Shown here: positions 22,612 through 34,825 of the stretch, piece by piece
How positions within the stretch are numbered: the stretch's first letter is position 1
Layout of the letters: each line of letters starts with the position of its first letter
Source: Acanthaster planci
Taxonomy: Eukaryota; Echinodermata; Asteroidea; Valvatida; Acanthasteridae
Assembly (NCBI RefSeq): GCF_001949145.1
Contig: NW_019091438.1
Coordinates: forward strand, 916,484-980,483
DNA: 64,000 nucleotides
Reading direction: 5' to 3'
The notes under the pieces: model-generated
Told to the model about the DNA's origin: nothing
What the model saw: the letters and a program-made list of their open reading frames with translations, nothing else
Databases searched by the model: none
Program-made: the position numbers and the translations under genes

Positions 22612-25600
22612 ATGGGCTACGTCTGGTTAGCCTTGGTAGCTGTAGTCTACCTCTCCATCCGAATTGACGCCTATTCAGCAAGGCAGAGGTCAGCGAACGA
22701 ACTGGTGGTCAAACATACCAATACAGGTAAGTCCGTCACCGATATGCGTTTGTCTTGTGTTGTACAGTACCTACAACTGGTAGGCCTATACACGCATTTT
22801 CTCTTGATGGCGGTCTCAGCGGTCCCCCTTGAATAGCCGGACATTAAACTGACCACTCTCCCGTTGTAGTGCGCAGAGATGGCATGACGTATTTTTACCA
22901 TATTTGGTAAGGGGGACCGCTGAGACCGGGAGACAGCTGAGATCGCCACACCGGATACACATGGAGCCTAGGGTGATAGGAGTTACATATAGTATCACGA
23001 AGACGTATAGGATGGTGCAAGTTGTCCAGTTGTAAAACCAACAGAGAGCTCGATCTACAGTAGATATTGCCCAAGAGACGTCACAGTTTTCCTCATCAAT
23101 GTGGAAATCTGCATTAACATTATAAAAGCCCTAAAACGTATGTGAAAATAAGAAACAAATTTAGGATAGGACATTAAGATTCCATTGAGGATTCCATTGA
23201 TACTGTTCTATTGCGCCATTTAGCTTTGATATGGATGGCACCCATTTCTGTAACTGATAATTTTTGTCATGTGCGCATGCGCTCATGGCGTGGGGAGGTT
23301 GTCAGTCCATATCCCGAGAGCAACAGGAGAATAGATGAGTAGTAGCATTCAAAGTCGTACTTCGATTCAGAGCTGAAATAGAGAGTGGCTCTTTTCTACA
23401 AAGAGATTTTGCCACCGAGTAGGACACCCTGCACGCTTCGTAGCACACCTTCCAACACCTTTGCTTTTATTTTCCTGAACCAACTCTGTCTACCCTTCCA
23501 ACTAGACTCCCTTTGCGGGAATCTAACCTTCGTCACACGGGCTGAGTGGAAGGCCAAGCCCCCTAAGAGACGCACTGTGATGCTGATACCCGTGGCCTAC
23601 ACCATAATACACCACACCGACACTGCACAATGCCATTCCTTCGAGGAGTGCTCCCAGGACATGCGGATTTTTCAGAAGTGGCACATGGAAGACAGAGGTA
23701 ACTTTTCAACCCTTCGAAACCTTTAAGAATATTACGGTAATAGTAATCAGCTGAAGTCTTTAGACGGTGTCTACCCGTACAGAGCTGTACATAGAGAGAG
23801 TAGCGCCATTGCAACTTCAGACTTTGGAACCAAAATAGCTGTATATTATAATGTGCAGTACAGCATGCCGCTATTGTGTGCTTATTGTAAAATGTGCACT
23901 GATGCATTTCCACAATTATGGTTTCAACATACGATAGAGAAACTCATGTCGCAATTCTCTCTATAAAGAGCTCTGTACCCATATCCACCAGCACGCCCCC
24001 AGGATGAGGCATTTCACAAACTTCCGGGTTTTAGACACGCTTGAAACCGTCCTCGCACATTACTGATTGTCTGATATGCCGACCGCTGCTTGATCATGCC
24101 CATTGCCAAATGAACTCTAGACTTGAATCGTGTCGGACTTAACGTTGATCTTCCCCAGTCAGCCAACCCTTCACATAACGTGTAGTACACCGTCGGGCGT
24201 CAACGTCAAAGGTTGTACAACGAGTGTCACAAGTCAGTAAGTCCGACTGAACTGATATGCCAATCAGACCCCCGGTCGATGATTTGCAGTTATCCGTAAT
24301 TGCATATGAACGATGGATCTCGCATAATGTAAACGGAATTTCCACCAATCAAAGTAATCAGACCTGTAGACTTGTTCACTATAATAGAGGTATGAACGAT
24401 GCCAAAACACGTCCAGCAATTTGATTGGATGCTACCTGTGTTGGTAGATGAGCCGATTCGCTGTGTACAAACGGCTGGCAGATTCGCAGTCAAGTCAGGA
24501 TTTCTGAACTCACAGTAGTAAGTGGACACAAGAGGGCGCGAAGCAAGTAACGACGCGTGGCCTCCAAATCCTAAGGGTGCATCCCACCAAATGGTTGTAT
24601 TTCTGCGCGCGAGCTCATTAACATTTTGTAACCCCACGAGATTTTAGAATAAGACAGGCCATAATCAGGAAGCATCGTAGAAATATTTTTACAAATCCCA
24701 AATGTGGGACTGATAGTTTCCAGTTCGGGGTATTTCTTTCACAAAAGCCCCAAATTGCCGACCTATTTTGGATAGAGGCGGGTGGCTACATTCAGAAATG
24801 AGCGCTTTGTTTCATTGCTGTTTTGGGGGCGTCTTCGTTCAAAAGCGTTTGTGGTTAACCCCCATGAAATTGAAACGAAAAGTAATCTTCTGCCCATAAT
24901 CTTGAATTTCCAACCTTTCACGAGAGTCAACAGACGGATGTGCTATTTCGGTCCGATTTTACACTGTTTTCTATGTGCGCCTATTTTGTGTAGTGCAACC
25001 CTAAGCAGAAAAACAAGACGTCACAGGAGGTCCCGACTTGAGTCAAGTCTATGAACTCCGGCGTGTGTTATAACAGAAATTCTGCCAATTTCCGCCTGGA
25101 GAGGTATCAAATGGCGGATTTCGGAGATGGTGTGGTTGGACAGCCACTTTAATTAATACCAGAGGTGAAAATTCTTTCCTGTAAAAGTATAGCTTACAGC
25201 ACAACTCTCTGTATTAATTTTGGATTTTTTTGCCCTGCCCGACGTGTATATTTAACACTGTATACTCAGTGTATGCCCCCCAAGGCCAGTGAAAAACGAC
25301 AAGCGTAGTCGGGTGGGACTCTTATAACTCTCCCATTTCTCTAGGTTGGGACGATATCGGATACAATTTCGTTGTTGGAGGCGACCAGAGAGTGTACATA
25401 GGGCGTGACTGGGACACCGTTGGAACGCATGCTGGGTCATGGTACTACAACCACCATTCGCAAGGCATTGCTATCATCGGAAATTACACCAGCCTGTTGG
25501 TATGGAGCACTTTATGTTCCACCTCGTTCAAAAATAAATTCAAACTTTTTTTTTTAATCCCCGAAAGATGGATGGCTCACGGTGGTTTGTTTAAGAAACA

Positions 25601-26336
25601 CAAGGAGCTCCTTCAGAAATAGATATTTTCTGAAGGTGGTTGAAATTCTCGCAACCAAAACAGGATCGAGGATGAATTAGTGGCCTATCCAGCGGGGGGC
25701 AGGGAGGAAACCTACCCCCCGCCCATTCACGGATTTTGTTTTCACCTTTTCCCTTTTGTGTTAAAAATACTTTGAGTATTAAAGAAAGTAATCAACACCA
25801 GAAGAAAACATCACCACAATGTGAAAAGCAAGGATATCTGGACCGTAAGGTGTTGGTTTTATGTTCTCCCCGCACATCATGCTGAATGAGCCAGAAGCCG
25901 CATTCGCTGTTGAATGCCCCCCATACACACACCAAAAGCTGGATACACCGCCGGGATGAATCCTTTTGTTCATATTTCTACTTTAAAAGTTTGTGATGAC
26001 GATCCGAATTCAATTCCAATTTATTGAGGTCATGTTGAACGGATTGTCACTTTCCCGTTGAAGCCATCAAGGGATGTCATTTTAATATCATCAAGTAAGT
26101 ACTTCCAGTTTGTTTCAATGTACCAACAGCCAAGTCCGGGTGTACTCAAGGTGTTCCATCAGCTGACGGAGTGCGGGGTCCAGTTGGGTTACCTCACCGA
26201 CCGGTACGTGCTGCGTGGCCACCGGGACGTACGTCAACTTGGCCCCACGTCCTGCCCGGGAGATACGCTGTACGCTGAGATACGTCGGTGGCCTCACTAC
26301 CTCGAACCAAAGGCGAACAAATCGACCAAATACTGA
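22612..26336 (+). CDS. Secreted peptidoglycan recognition protein, predicted amidase
   Basis: Four exons: 22612-22726, 23506-23697, 25345-25499 and 26130-26336 (TGA), 669 nt, 222 aa. The leader M-G-Y-V-W-L-A-L-V-A-V-V-Y-L is a signal peptide; an in-frame ATG nine codons upstream (22585) is possible but less signal-like. The mature protein is one PGRP domain, starting C-G-N-L-T-F-V-T-R-A-E-W. Expected zinc ligands H74, H185 and C196, catalytic Y109 and a Thr two residues before the Cys are all present, as in N-acetylmuramoyl-L-alanine amidase PGRPs. Length fits the short secreted class. All introns are GT-AG and phases (1, 1, 0) match the neighbours. The first 167 nt of the last exon equal those of the next gene. 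A 20-bp inverted repeat lies in intron 1. Confidence 0.92.
22811..22928. repeat. 118-bp hairpin element in intron 1
   Basis: Perfect 20-bp arms: cggtctcagcggtccccctt at 22811-22830 and its complement at 22909-22928. Imperfect pairing may extend beyond. Likely a small foldback transposon. Confidence 0.75.
25730..25955 (-). repeat. Interspersed repeat, copy 3
   Basis: Same family and orientation as 3520-3750: shared 'aatcaacacc', 'agaaaac', 'agcaaggatatc', 'cacatcatg.tgaatg', 'aaaagctggatac'. It lies in intron 3 of the PGRP gene. Confidence 0.65.
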
Positions 26337-27994
26337 AGTCTTGCTCTTCTTATCAGCAAAAAGGCCTGTTTTAGAAAACAGAGCAGCTTTTCAGATGTGG
26401 TTATGTCTTAATCTCTGTTCGAAAATATTGATTTTGAATTATGCATGCAGGTTTAGCTTGCAAAGAAAGAACGTGAGAATTGGTCTTTTTATGGGCATAT
26501 ACATCATATACATGTGCTCTGTTCGTCAAAAGAGATTTGTTTCGAATCTATGTGCAAGGGCGGATCCGGGGGTAAAGGGGGCCATACCCTTCTCCCAATA
26601 CGAAACAGAGCTAAATATTTTAAATTTAAAGGTATGAGAGAAAGGCAATTTTTTCTCTATTCTGTGTCTCTTTCTTCCCAAAGATCTCTCTGGATCTGCC
26701 TTTGTCGACGCGAACTTGCCAAAGGTCACTAATACAAGTTTACCATGTTGCCATGTGAAGCAAACAACACTTACTGCAAGATCTCTTTATCTTGTCAAAA
26801 CAGTCGGGGGGGGTTTCATTCTGCCGTCAAGTTACACAGCTATCGTTTTGTTTTGATTTTTTTGGGGGGGGTGGGATAGGATCTGGAGATTACTCCGTTG
26901 CTCTCGTGGAGATTGAAAAAGTACGCAGTTGCTGAATCAAGCAGAGATTTGTTGATAATGTATGTCAAGGGCACTTAAAGCTTATACACCTATGCATTTT
27001 AAACTGATCCTTCATTATATCGTTAATTCAATTAAAATAGAAATCAATTTTATAGGTTTTAGTTTTCTCCACGTGACATGTAATAAAATCTTCATTTATC
27101 TAAAGTAAAGAGAATGCATGCTTTATCGTCTCTGTTGCAGTAGACAGCTGTAATTTAAACCCGAATATATTTGGGCTTGGTTTCATAACTTTCATAATGA
27201 CATTTGGGGCCATAACCACCTCATGGTTACGTGTCTTTAGCCCCAAAGTGTTCATACAGAGTTATGCTGGGAATTTTCTCAATCACCAAAACGTTATCTG
27301 TCAATAATGCCACGCTGGAAACATATAGAGAGGCCTCTGGACAAAAAAAAACTAGTTGGGTAAAGGCGAATTCAGAACATTGGTCCAAAAGTTGGAGGTC
27401 CATTTTTTCCCTGGGGGCAAAATGTGAGCATTTCTGTATGTTATCTTTCAGTTGCCTGTCTTAGTCCAAGGCTATTTATGGGGATCTTAAATGTAACTTG
27501 TAGTTCATTGCGACAGGCGCCGTCAGTATTGCCTATCTTGATGTGACCCACAACAACCACCTGTACAACCCCACTGTACACGGACTATGTTTTCGCTTTA
27601 AAAGCACTTTGTATCCATTAAAAGGGAAGCACTTTGCACGCACGTTGGGCTTGACATCAATATTTGCTTTGACAAAGGAAATTATGAACGTCACCGTCAA
27701 CACTTGGCTGTAGTCTGGTTCATTGAACATGGGGGTCAAAGGGCCGCTTCGCTGAGCAACACAATCATAATGCACGTGCAGCTTTAATACAACCATTGCT
27801 GTGGTGAAACTGTACATTGACACAAGGTATTTCCTCATTGCGTTATTGTTACTGGGACTTTCCAGAAGAACGAGGCTGGTGAGGGCATCTACTCGCAAGG
27901 CTGATACCATAGGAACTTACCTTCTATCAGCGTGAACTGTTAGCGTTCAGCTTGTATTTTCCTGTCTTCGCAAGACCTGGGTTGCAGGTTTGAG
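26337..27994. other. Intergenic DNA between two PGRP genes
   Basis: No gene seen. A short element with a 'gggcggatccgggggtaaag' start lies at about 26558. The 125-codon - strand frame 27533-27910 has no recognisable motif. No clear polyadenylation signal for the upstream gene was found. Confidence 0.45.
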
Positions 27995-30900
27995 ATGGGC
28001 TTAATCTCCTTAGCTGTAGTGGGCGTACTTGTGTGTCATGCTGCATTTGGGAAAATGTCAGACGATGAAGCGATGAAGAATGCTGCTGCCGGTAGGTTTT
28101 TTTGAAGCATCTATTCGCATACCTACACTTAGGACTTTGCAAGTCTTTTCAAGTCAGACAATGGAAACTTCTATGAGAGGGAAAGTTTCTTTGCCTGGGT
28201 TGCGGTTGTTCAGCAGGCAAAATTTGACTAAGCATGCAATGAATAATCGACGAAATGTTGGGTATAACTACAGTATATATAGAGGGCGATGTGACTTTGC
28301 AAAGGAAGGCATGTGTAACTTCCTTGAAAGGAGCTGAAAATAGGCATTCTAGCTTGCGACTTTGCGCAGTCAATTTTAATTTACGTTAGGTCAGAGAAAT
28401 GTCAATTTACGTATTAATGGCTTGCTAGTAGCTACGCAGTCATGTTTTCCCTTTCACTCATCGAGTGTGGGTTTTTTTTCAGTCCAGTGGCCATTTATTT
28501 AACTCGCAAGCTAGCTGACAGGCTTGGACAAGACTTCAGTTTTCACAACAGTCAATTATCATTATTGGAAATGTTTGTACTTGTTGCCCTGTAAATTAAC
28601 ACTCAAATAAAATTCAGCTCCATCTGCTGCAAGCAAAGCTATACCCCATGTAAAGGTGTATAGAAACGTGGTTTTTATTGGTGTTTCGGGGGGAAGTATT
28701 AATAGATACGACGGGGACAGACTCCACGACTCTCACGGCCCGTCCGGTCACGTCTGGTCTGGTTCGTTTTTTTAAAAATGCGCCGGTTGTTGTGCCCGTA
28801 ATTTTGATGCTATACATGATATTACTGGTATAATTTCAAGGGTGGATCCAGAACTAATTTTTCGATTGGGCCAATTCTTTCCGGGGGGGACAATTTGGAA
28901 ATTTTTAGACGTAACCTGTGGCCTCCCCGAGGAGATAGACTAAAATTTTACACGCATTTTGGAAGGAAATGAAATGAAGTAGTTCCCAAAATCGATTTCT
29001 CAAGTTGAACCTTTCGGGGAGGGCAGTGATCCCCGTTGACCCATCCCCCTCCGTCCTTATATAGTTCAAGCTGTCCTTTCCCTCTTAGAGACTATGTAAT
29101 TACGGAAGTCACAGCCAACTGATTCCACCACGGCCACAAATGGCGCGCCCCGTCGCGACGGGATACGTTAGACTCTATTCTATTATTTGTTGGCTGCCTG
29201 CTATAAATAAATGTTGACGCCCTCTTTTGTTCATGCATGTAACCTGTACAGCCTAAAACACTGTCTCATGACCACGACATACTGTTTGCTATTTGTTTTC
29301 CTCGCTTCTTTGTCAGATACACTTGAATAATCTTATGGCTCATCATTATTCGTATTAGCATAGCGGTGTTCCCTGCGATTCTCAGCATGTGGGGGCGAAT
29401 CCAGGATTTGTGCGGGGGGGGGGAATGTTTTCCGAGGAAGGCGGGGGGGGAACTACACGTAGTCGCCTTTGGTGAAGCCATTTAATCTCTTTGGTTTGTG
29501 CTTAACCATACACGCAATATCAGACCTCTACGTGCTTTATGCATGCTTTTTACGAGCTATTCCAGCCTTTAGACAAAAATGGCAATAAACGAGGGCTTCC
29601 CGGCTGGATCCGCGCCTGGTATCCTTAAATCCATATTGAGCATGAACCAATCTCACCCTTCCCTCCAGACTCCCCGTGCGGGAACCTAACCTTCGTCACG
29701 CGGGCCCAATGGAAGGCCAAGCCCCCCAAGAGCCGCGTGGAGATGACGGTACCTGTGGACTACACTGTCCTACACCACACCGACACTCCACAATGCCATT
29801 CCCTTAAGGAGTGCTCCGAAGATATGAGGAAGTTCCAAAAGTTGCACATGCAAGTCAGAGGTATTTTTTAATCCGCTTGCAACAGTGAGAACAGTGTAAT
29901 AATGAATTTGGACCTGGGTCAAAGGTCAACTAGTAGTCAGAAGGATCATTCTTCGTAATTCCGCTGAAAACAACGAGAACGTAACAACAGTGAACTTATC
30001 AGCGAAACACGTTATGGTTGTGTATGAAAACATCATCGTCGTCGTGATTAATTTCATCATCGTGTTGCTGTCGATATCGTCACTATTGGTCAAGATTGAT
30101 CAGTGATATCGCTCATGTCAATTACACCCCGGCCAATGTTGATAGGTATGGACCGACGCACACAACACGTCCCGCGTATAGGCCTATACTGGAAGCGAGT
30201 GGACCAGCTGATGCCTAATTATTGTCTAGTAAAGTTAACGTAACCGCTCATTTGCAATGTTCTTCATAAATGTTTCCAGGTTGGGATGACATTGGTTATA
30301 ATTTGGTCATTGGCGGTGACGAGAGGGTCTACATGGGTCGCGGCTGGGACACCGTAGGTGCACATTCCGGATCAGTGTATTTCAACCACCACTCACAAGG
30401 CATCGCAATCATCGGCAACTACACCAGTGTTCTTGTATGTAAATGTCCTTCCGTCCTTTTTCATCATTGTATAACATCTTTCCTCTTTCTCGTCTTCGCC
30501 ACCTGCTGCACCTAAGGCTGAGTCAATTTGAATATTTTACTATTCGAATATTCGACTTCCAGTTCAATCGAATATCCGAATTTTCGGATAGATTCATCAG
30601 ATTGTTTATGAACAAACCATATACAAATTCAGTTGCAATAACGCACACAATTGTACATTATAATCACTATAATAGCTTCCCACTTTTAGGACTGTCTCCA
30701 GCAACGATTTAGCAAGAATTATCATACGAGCAATACTTCTTGGCCTGTTGAAAATTTCTATTCCTTTTAAATTTTTAATGAATAATTTACTGATTCATAT
30801 ATCATTTTGTCGCTTTTCATTTGAATCTGCTTGAAACAAGCTTCCATAGTGTGATTTTTCTCATTTAAAACAAAAATTCTCCCTTCCTTTTCATGAATTT

Positions 30901-31437
30901 TGCTTTCGAACAGTCAAATTTGGAAAATAATATTCGAATATTCGATAATTAATTGAATATTCGGATTAAGAAATTCAGTGGGGAATTTCCAGGCCATCCT
31001 TCCATTTTTTTGTGAAATGTTTGAAGCTAATGTTGATAAGGGGGATGCTTGAGAACTTGCCATTCTCAAAATTAGCCTGTTTAAATTTCATAACGATGGT
31101 GGTTTAGGAGCGGAGTCGGGAAGCCCTTTCTGATCTACAAAATGAACAGTAAGGCCCCACACAGAATCCGCATGATTCCATATCCAAAGGACTACATCGG
31201 TGCTTCATTTTCTAGCACTTTTCTTTTCAACAACAGCCAAGTCCGGGTGTACTCAAGGTGTTCCATCAGCTGACGGAGTGCGGGGTCCAGTTGGGTTACC
31301 TCACCGACCGGTACGTGCTGCGTGGCCACCGGGACGTACGTCAACTTGGCCCCACGTCCTGCCCGGGAGATACGCTGTACGCTGAGATACGTCGGTGGCC
31401 TCATTATCTCGAACCGAAGGAAGACAATTCAACCTAA
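27995..31437 (+). CDS. Secreted peptidoglycan recognition protein, predicted amidase
   Basis: Exons 27995-28091, 29669-29860, 30280-30434 and 31237-31437 (TAA), 645 nt, 214 aa. Leader M-G-L-I-S-L-A-V-V-G-V-L-V-C-H-A-A-F-G is a signal peptide; the leader exon was too short to stand out as a frame and was found from its ATG, hydrophobic run and GTAGGT donor. The PGRP domain opens C-G-N-L-T-F-V-T-R-A-Q-W. Predicted zinc ligands H68, H179, C190 and catalytic Y103 are intact. The last exon shares its first 167 nt exactly with that of the gene at 22612, while the introns before it differ. Leader and spacing resemble the next gene (both have A-A-F-G-K-M-S). Intron 1 holds two GGATCC-type elements, intron 3 a TTCGAATA foldback. 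Confidence 0.92.
28838..29060. mobile_element. GTGGATCC-type short element
   Basis: Starts 'agggtggatccagaact' with a nearby poly-G run and ends about 'gttgacccatccccc' with a C-rich mirror. It resembles elements at about 2510 and 10212. No coding capacity; ends are approximate. Confidence 0.45.
29391..29621. mobile_element. GGATCC-type MITE
   Basis: The left end 'gggggcgaatccagga' and the complement of the right end 'ctggatccgcgcctg' form imperfect inverted repeats of the caggggcggatccag type. Poly-G runs lie inside. Intron 1 of the second secreted PGRP gene. Confidence 0.5.
30515..30990. mobile_element. Foldback element of TTCGAATA motifs
   Basis: Left part (30525-30600) and right part (30925-30985) both carry ATTCGAATATTCG, itself a palindrome, and GAATAT..CGGAT in mirrored order. 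It is AT-rich and non-coding, in intron 3 of the PGRP gene at 27995. Confidence 0.6.
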
Positions 31438-33277
31438 TCCTAAATTCCTTACTGGTTTCTTCTTGCAGTAGAAGAACTTTTCAAATGGGATACCAAAGAA
31501 ATACATTGCTATATTCATGACAACATGATCCTTTTCACTGTGAATTGGAAAGAATCTAATGATTAATGAGACTTGGCCTTGTAGATGATAATGTCAAGAA
31601 AATGTAATTTGTAATACAGACGCGGGGCCAAGCCGTATTAGAAATTTGTGATATTTTTATACAAAAACAGTCCGAATGTACGTTTTCGCCCTTACTCTTC
31701 GGCATTAAAATCTGAAATAAAATAATGTTCCATCCTGGTACGTCGATGTGCAAGTGTCTGTTACCTGAATGAGACGTTTGGTGGGCGTGGTCTAAAGCAG
31801 GAAGGGAAGCTTTGGAACTAATGATCTTCCGAAATAAGTGTCATTACCCCCAAGAACGGATTTACTTTTGTCATCCAAAAATGTTACTGATTTGTGTTTG
31901 TCATCCATTCACTGGAGACCACTCCAAACGAACGTCAAAGCTATAGAAGTTGATCAGAGCCTATGTTCTGTTTTTGATAGCAATGTTTTTATCATTCTAT
32001 AAAGAACTAGTTTCCTTGTGAAGTAAAAGACATTTTGTTATATTAAAGAGCGCAGGGCGCAAGGGCGCAGACTGCCAAAATTTGTCATAGCCAATTTTCA
32101 GTTGATAAATAAAGTGATTAATATACGTATAATGAGATATAAAAGCAAAACAATTTTTGTTCATTACTCGTGTGTTTATTAGGCCCTCAAAAATTGACCG
32201 CCACCCCCCTCCCCATTCGATTGCAGCTTTAATTCTGTGACGCAAACAGAAGCACACACACAATCAGTCACGAGAAATGATGTCTGGGCACCAGACGAAT
32301 CATCAGGGCCGCAGCACCCCGTATTTGTCCGCAAACTTACCCTGATTGCTTTCGCGTATGGCCAATGCACCTCTTGGATGTGGGCATTTGGCTGGCTTCT
32401 CGGGATCCTGCCCTTCTCTGGTCAGGGGCATAGTGTCGGAACGGCATCTTTCTCTGGTCACACCCATGAAGGCATGCAATCCAGTTTCGAAGCGCGTTTT
32501 GCTCGTCGCCCAGCGCCCCAACAGGGCTGCGGGGGGGGGTGCACAGATTTTGGTGAATGAAATACGTTCCGGGTTACCGGGTCACGGCTAATGACGCACA
32601 GAGCATTGTGGGTAAATTCTGCCAGGCATGCAAACTCGCTCGATGCGTTACACAAACAGCGGTTATCAATTCAATAGTTTTTTCTCTTTCAAAGATCCCT
32701 CACTACTGAAAATTATCTCACTACATTTGTCTATCCAAAACTGAACACGAAACCAACAATTTGAAATATATCGTCAAAAGACTGGTAATCAGTCATTCTT
32801 ATGAGAAGATCAATTATCACACTGTGATTGTTCCGAAGCCATTTTGTTTCATAGAGCCGACACTTTGTCATTGGTATTTCCACTGGCAATCCAAAAATTT
32901 AACAAACAGCACTTCGCTAACAGGAAGTGATGACCTCGTGGTCACATACAGGTCGTGCACAATTTAGCCATTGTGCAAAACCATTAGCCCTTCCCCCCGC
33001 CCTCTTCGGGCACTGGGCGACGAGCAAAGAAACACGTCGGCTTAAAGTGATCACTGCACGGGGCCGAGTACTTCGCCCTGGTGATCTTGACTTTTGCTGC
33101 CCAAATTTTCCTTAAGGTGGGATCGGTAGGAAACAAGAGTAAACTCACACCATGCTTAGTAGTTTTGCTACACGTAGCAGCAACACACCTTTTTCACTTG
33201 GCCAAAAACTGCAGTTTTGAATCCAAAATCGTAGAGTACCTTCACGCGACTTTTGAACACAAACTTGTGGCTTCTTT
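31438..33277. other. Intergenic DNA, no gene seen
   Basis: Frames at 32179-32655 overlap on both strands and show no domain. A possible shared motif 'gggcgacgagc..aa' appears at 32505 (complement) and 33015. Nothing supports a gene. Confidence 0.45.
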
Positions 33278-34203
33278 ATGGAGGACGAAAAGTGGCCATC
33301 TGCTTTTCTGCTATCAAAATAATAGAAAAGCAGATTTTACGTCTTTTTAACATGCAGTTTTTTACTTTTCTACTCTTCTGCTACCTCAAAGGCAGAATAA
33401 ACATTTTATTGTAATGTACTTTTCCACTTTTCTGCTTTTCTGCCACTACAAAAGTAGTTTTACTTTCCTCTTTTTGATGGCGGCCGAAAACTGCCCATCT
33501 GCTTTTCTGTCCTCAATGAGCCGTGAATGGGGTCATGAACCTGTAATACCACCACTTCCGTTTTGGGGGGAGTGAAGACTTAGAAACCAATACTTAACCA
33601 TGCTTTCTGGGGACCAATCCCATACGGCAGCATCAGTGTCCCTGTGAGGCAGAGAAAACAGCATCTCAAAGGAAATCCAGTTTTACAACTATCATCCAAT
33701 AGACACACAAGCTTGCTTGGGCCGAGGAAAACGTGAATCTTTCGTCATAAAAGATAGGGTGGACTGTAATTATTGGTTTACGTCTTCAATGCCCAAGAAG
33801 GGAAATTGTCATAACCTGAGGTTCACGACCAAGTTCACGACCCATGGAAGGCAGAAAAGCAGATGGTCACTTTTCGGCCGCCTATGTAAAATTGCTCCTG
33901 CGGTATCAAACAAGCAAAAAAGTAGAATTCACGGTTGTTGTCAAAATGTTCGATCATTTCTGCCTGTTCGAAAGGAGACGGCCACTTTTCGGCCACCAGT
34001 GAACATAGGAAAAGTAACATCGGCTTTTTTTTAAAGCAGAAAAGCAGAAAAAATAGAAAAAATGCATAACCAAACAATGCTCGTTGTGCTTTTTGAGGCG
34101 GCAGAAAAGTAGAAAAGTCGAAATTGCATGTTACCAGAACATAAAATCTGCTTTTCTACTACTCTGATAGCAGAAAAGCAGATGACCACTTTTCGTCCTC
34201 CAT
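33278..34203. mobile_element. Large foldback element with AGCAGAAAAGCAGA-type arms, 926 bp
   Basis: The left edge 'atggaggacgaaaagtggcc' continues 'atctgcttttctgctatc'. The right edge is its reverse complement, ending 'cgaaaagtgg'-complement and ccat at 34203. Imperfect pairing covers about 230 bp per side, including 'ggcggccgaaaa' near the inner ends. The arms are made of many copies of 'cttttctgctttt'. No transposase seen. Confidence 0.75.
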
Positions 34204-34825
34204 ACTACTTCTAGGTCGGACGGGCCATCAAGACAAACATGCGCCTTGATTTGCATAAGTTGGCTCCTAGAACACTAACGATGTAGTTTATGCTTCTTAT
34301 GATGGAAGGAGGCCACACAAGAAATGGTGATCTCGTGCGCACAGGAAAAATTGCAATTATGAAGTCTTTTCACATAGCACTAAAAATTCCACTTAAACTA
34401 GAAATTAATAGCAAACACGATTTAATGGGATATTCTGAAGAAAACAAATGAACAAAGCCAGACAACCTGAGAGAAAATAATCATCAAAGTCGCACCCCTG
34501 TACATTTTCAATGGCCGGCTCACACTTCCTGCCGCCCAGGCCACTTGTGCGCGTGCATGCATGATTATGAATTATTAGTGAAGATGTCTATTGCCGAGGA
34601 ATATATGCCGCTACACTGTTCCCGTGGGTGGGGGTCATGGGGTCACTGTGGGTAAATACAGCCATTTCAATAGATTGCAGGCCCGGCTTCCTCGTTTCAT
34701 TAATGTCAATGGGACATCCGAAACTGCCTAACACGAAGGGTTGCATTAGGCCTACGCTGTACTTCCTTGTACATTATTCATTCTAGTTCAACAAACACAG
34801 CTCCATTGTGTGCACGGGGCGAGCC
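34204..34825. other. Upstream region of third secreted PGRP gene
   Basis: It contains at 34380-34545 a diverged copy of the repeat family found at 15560 and 16285 (shared 'ctagaaatta', 'agagaaaata', 'cacccctgtacattttcaat'). A TAGGCCTA palindrome lies at 34747. No other gene seen. Confidence 0.5.
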
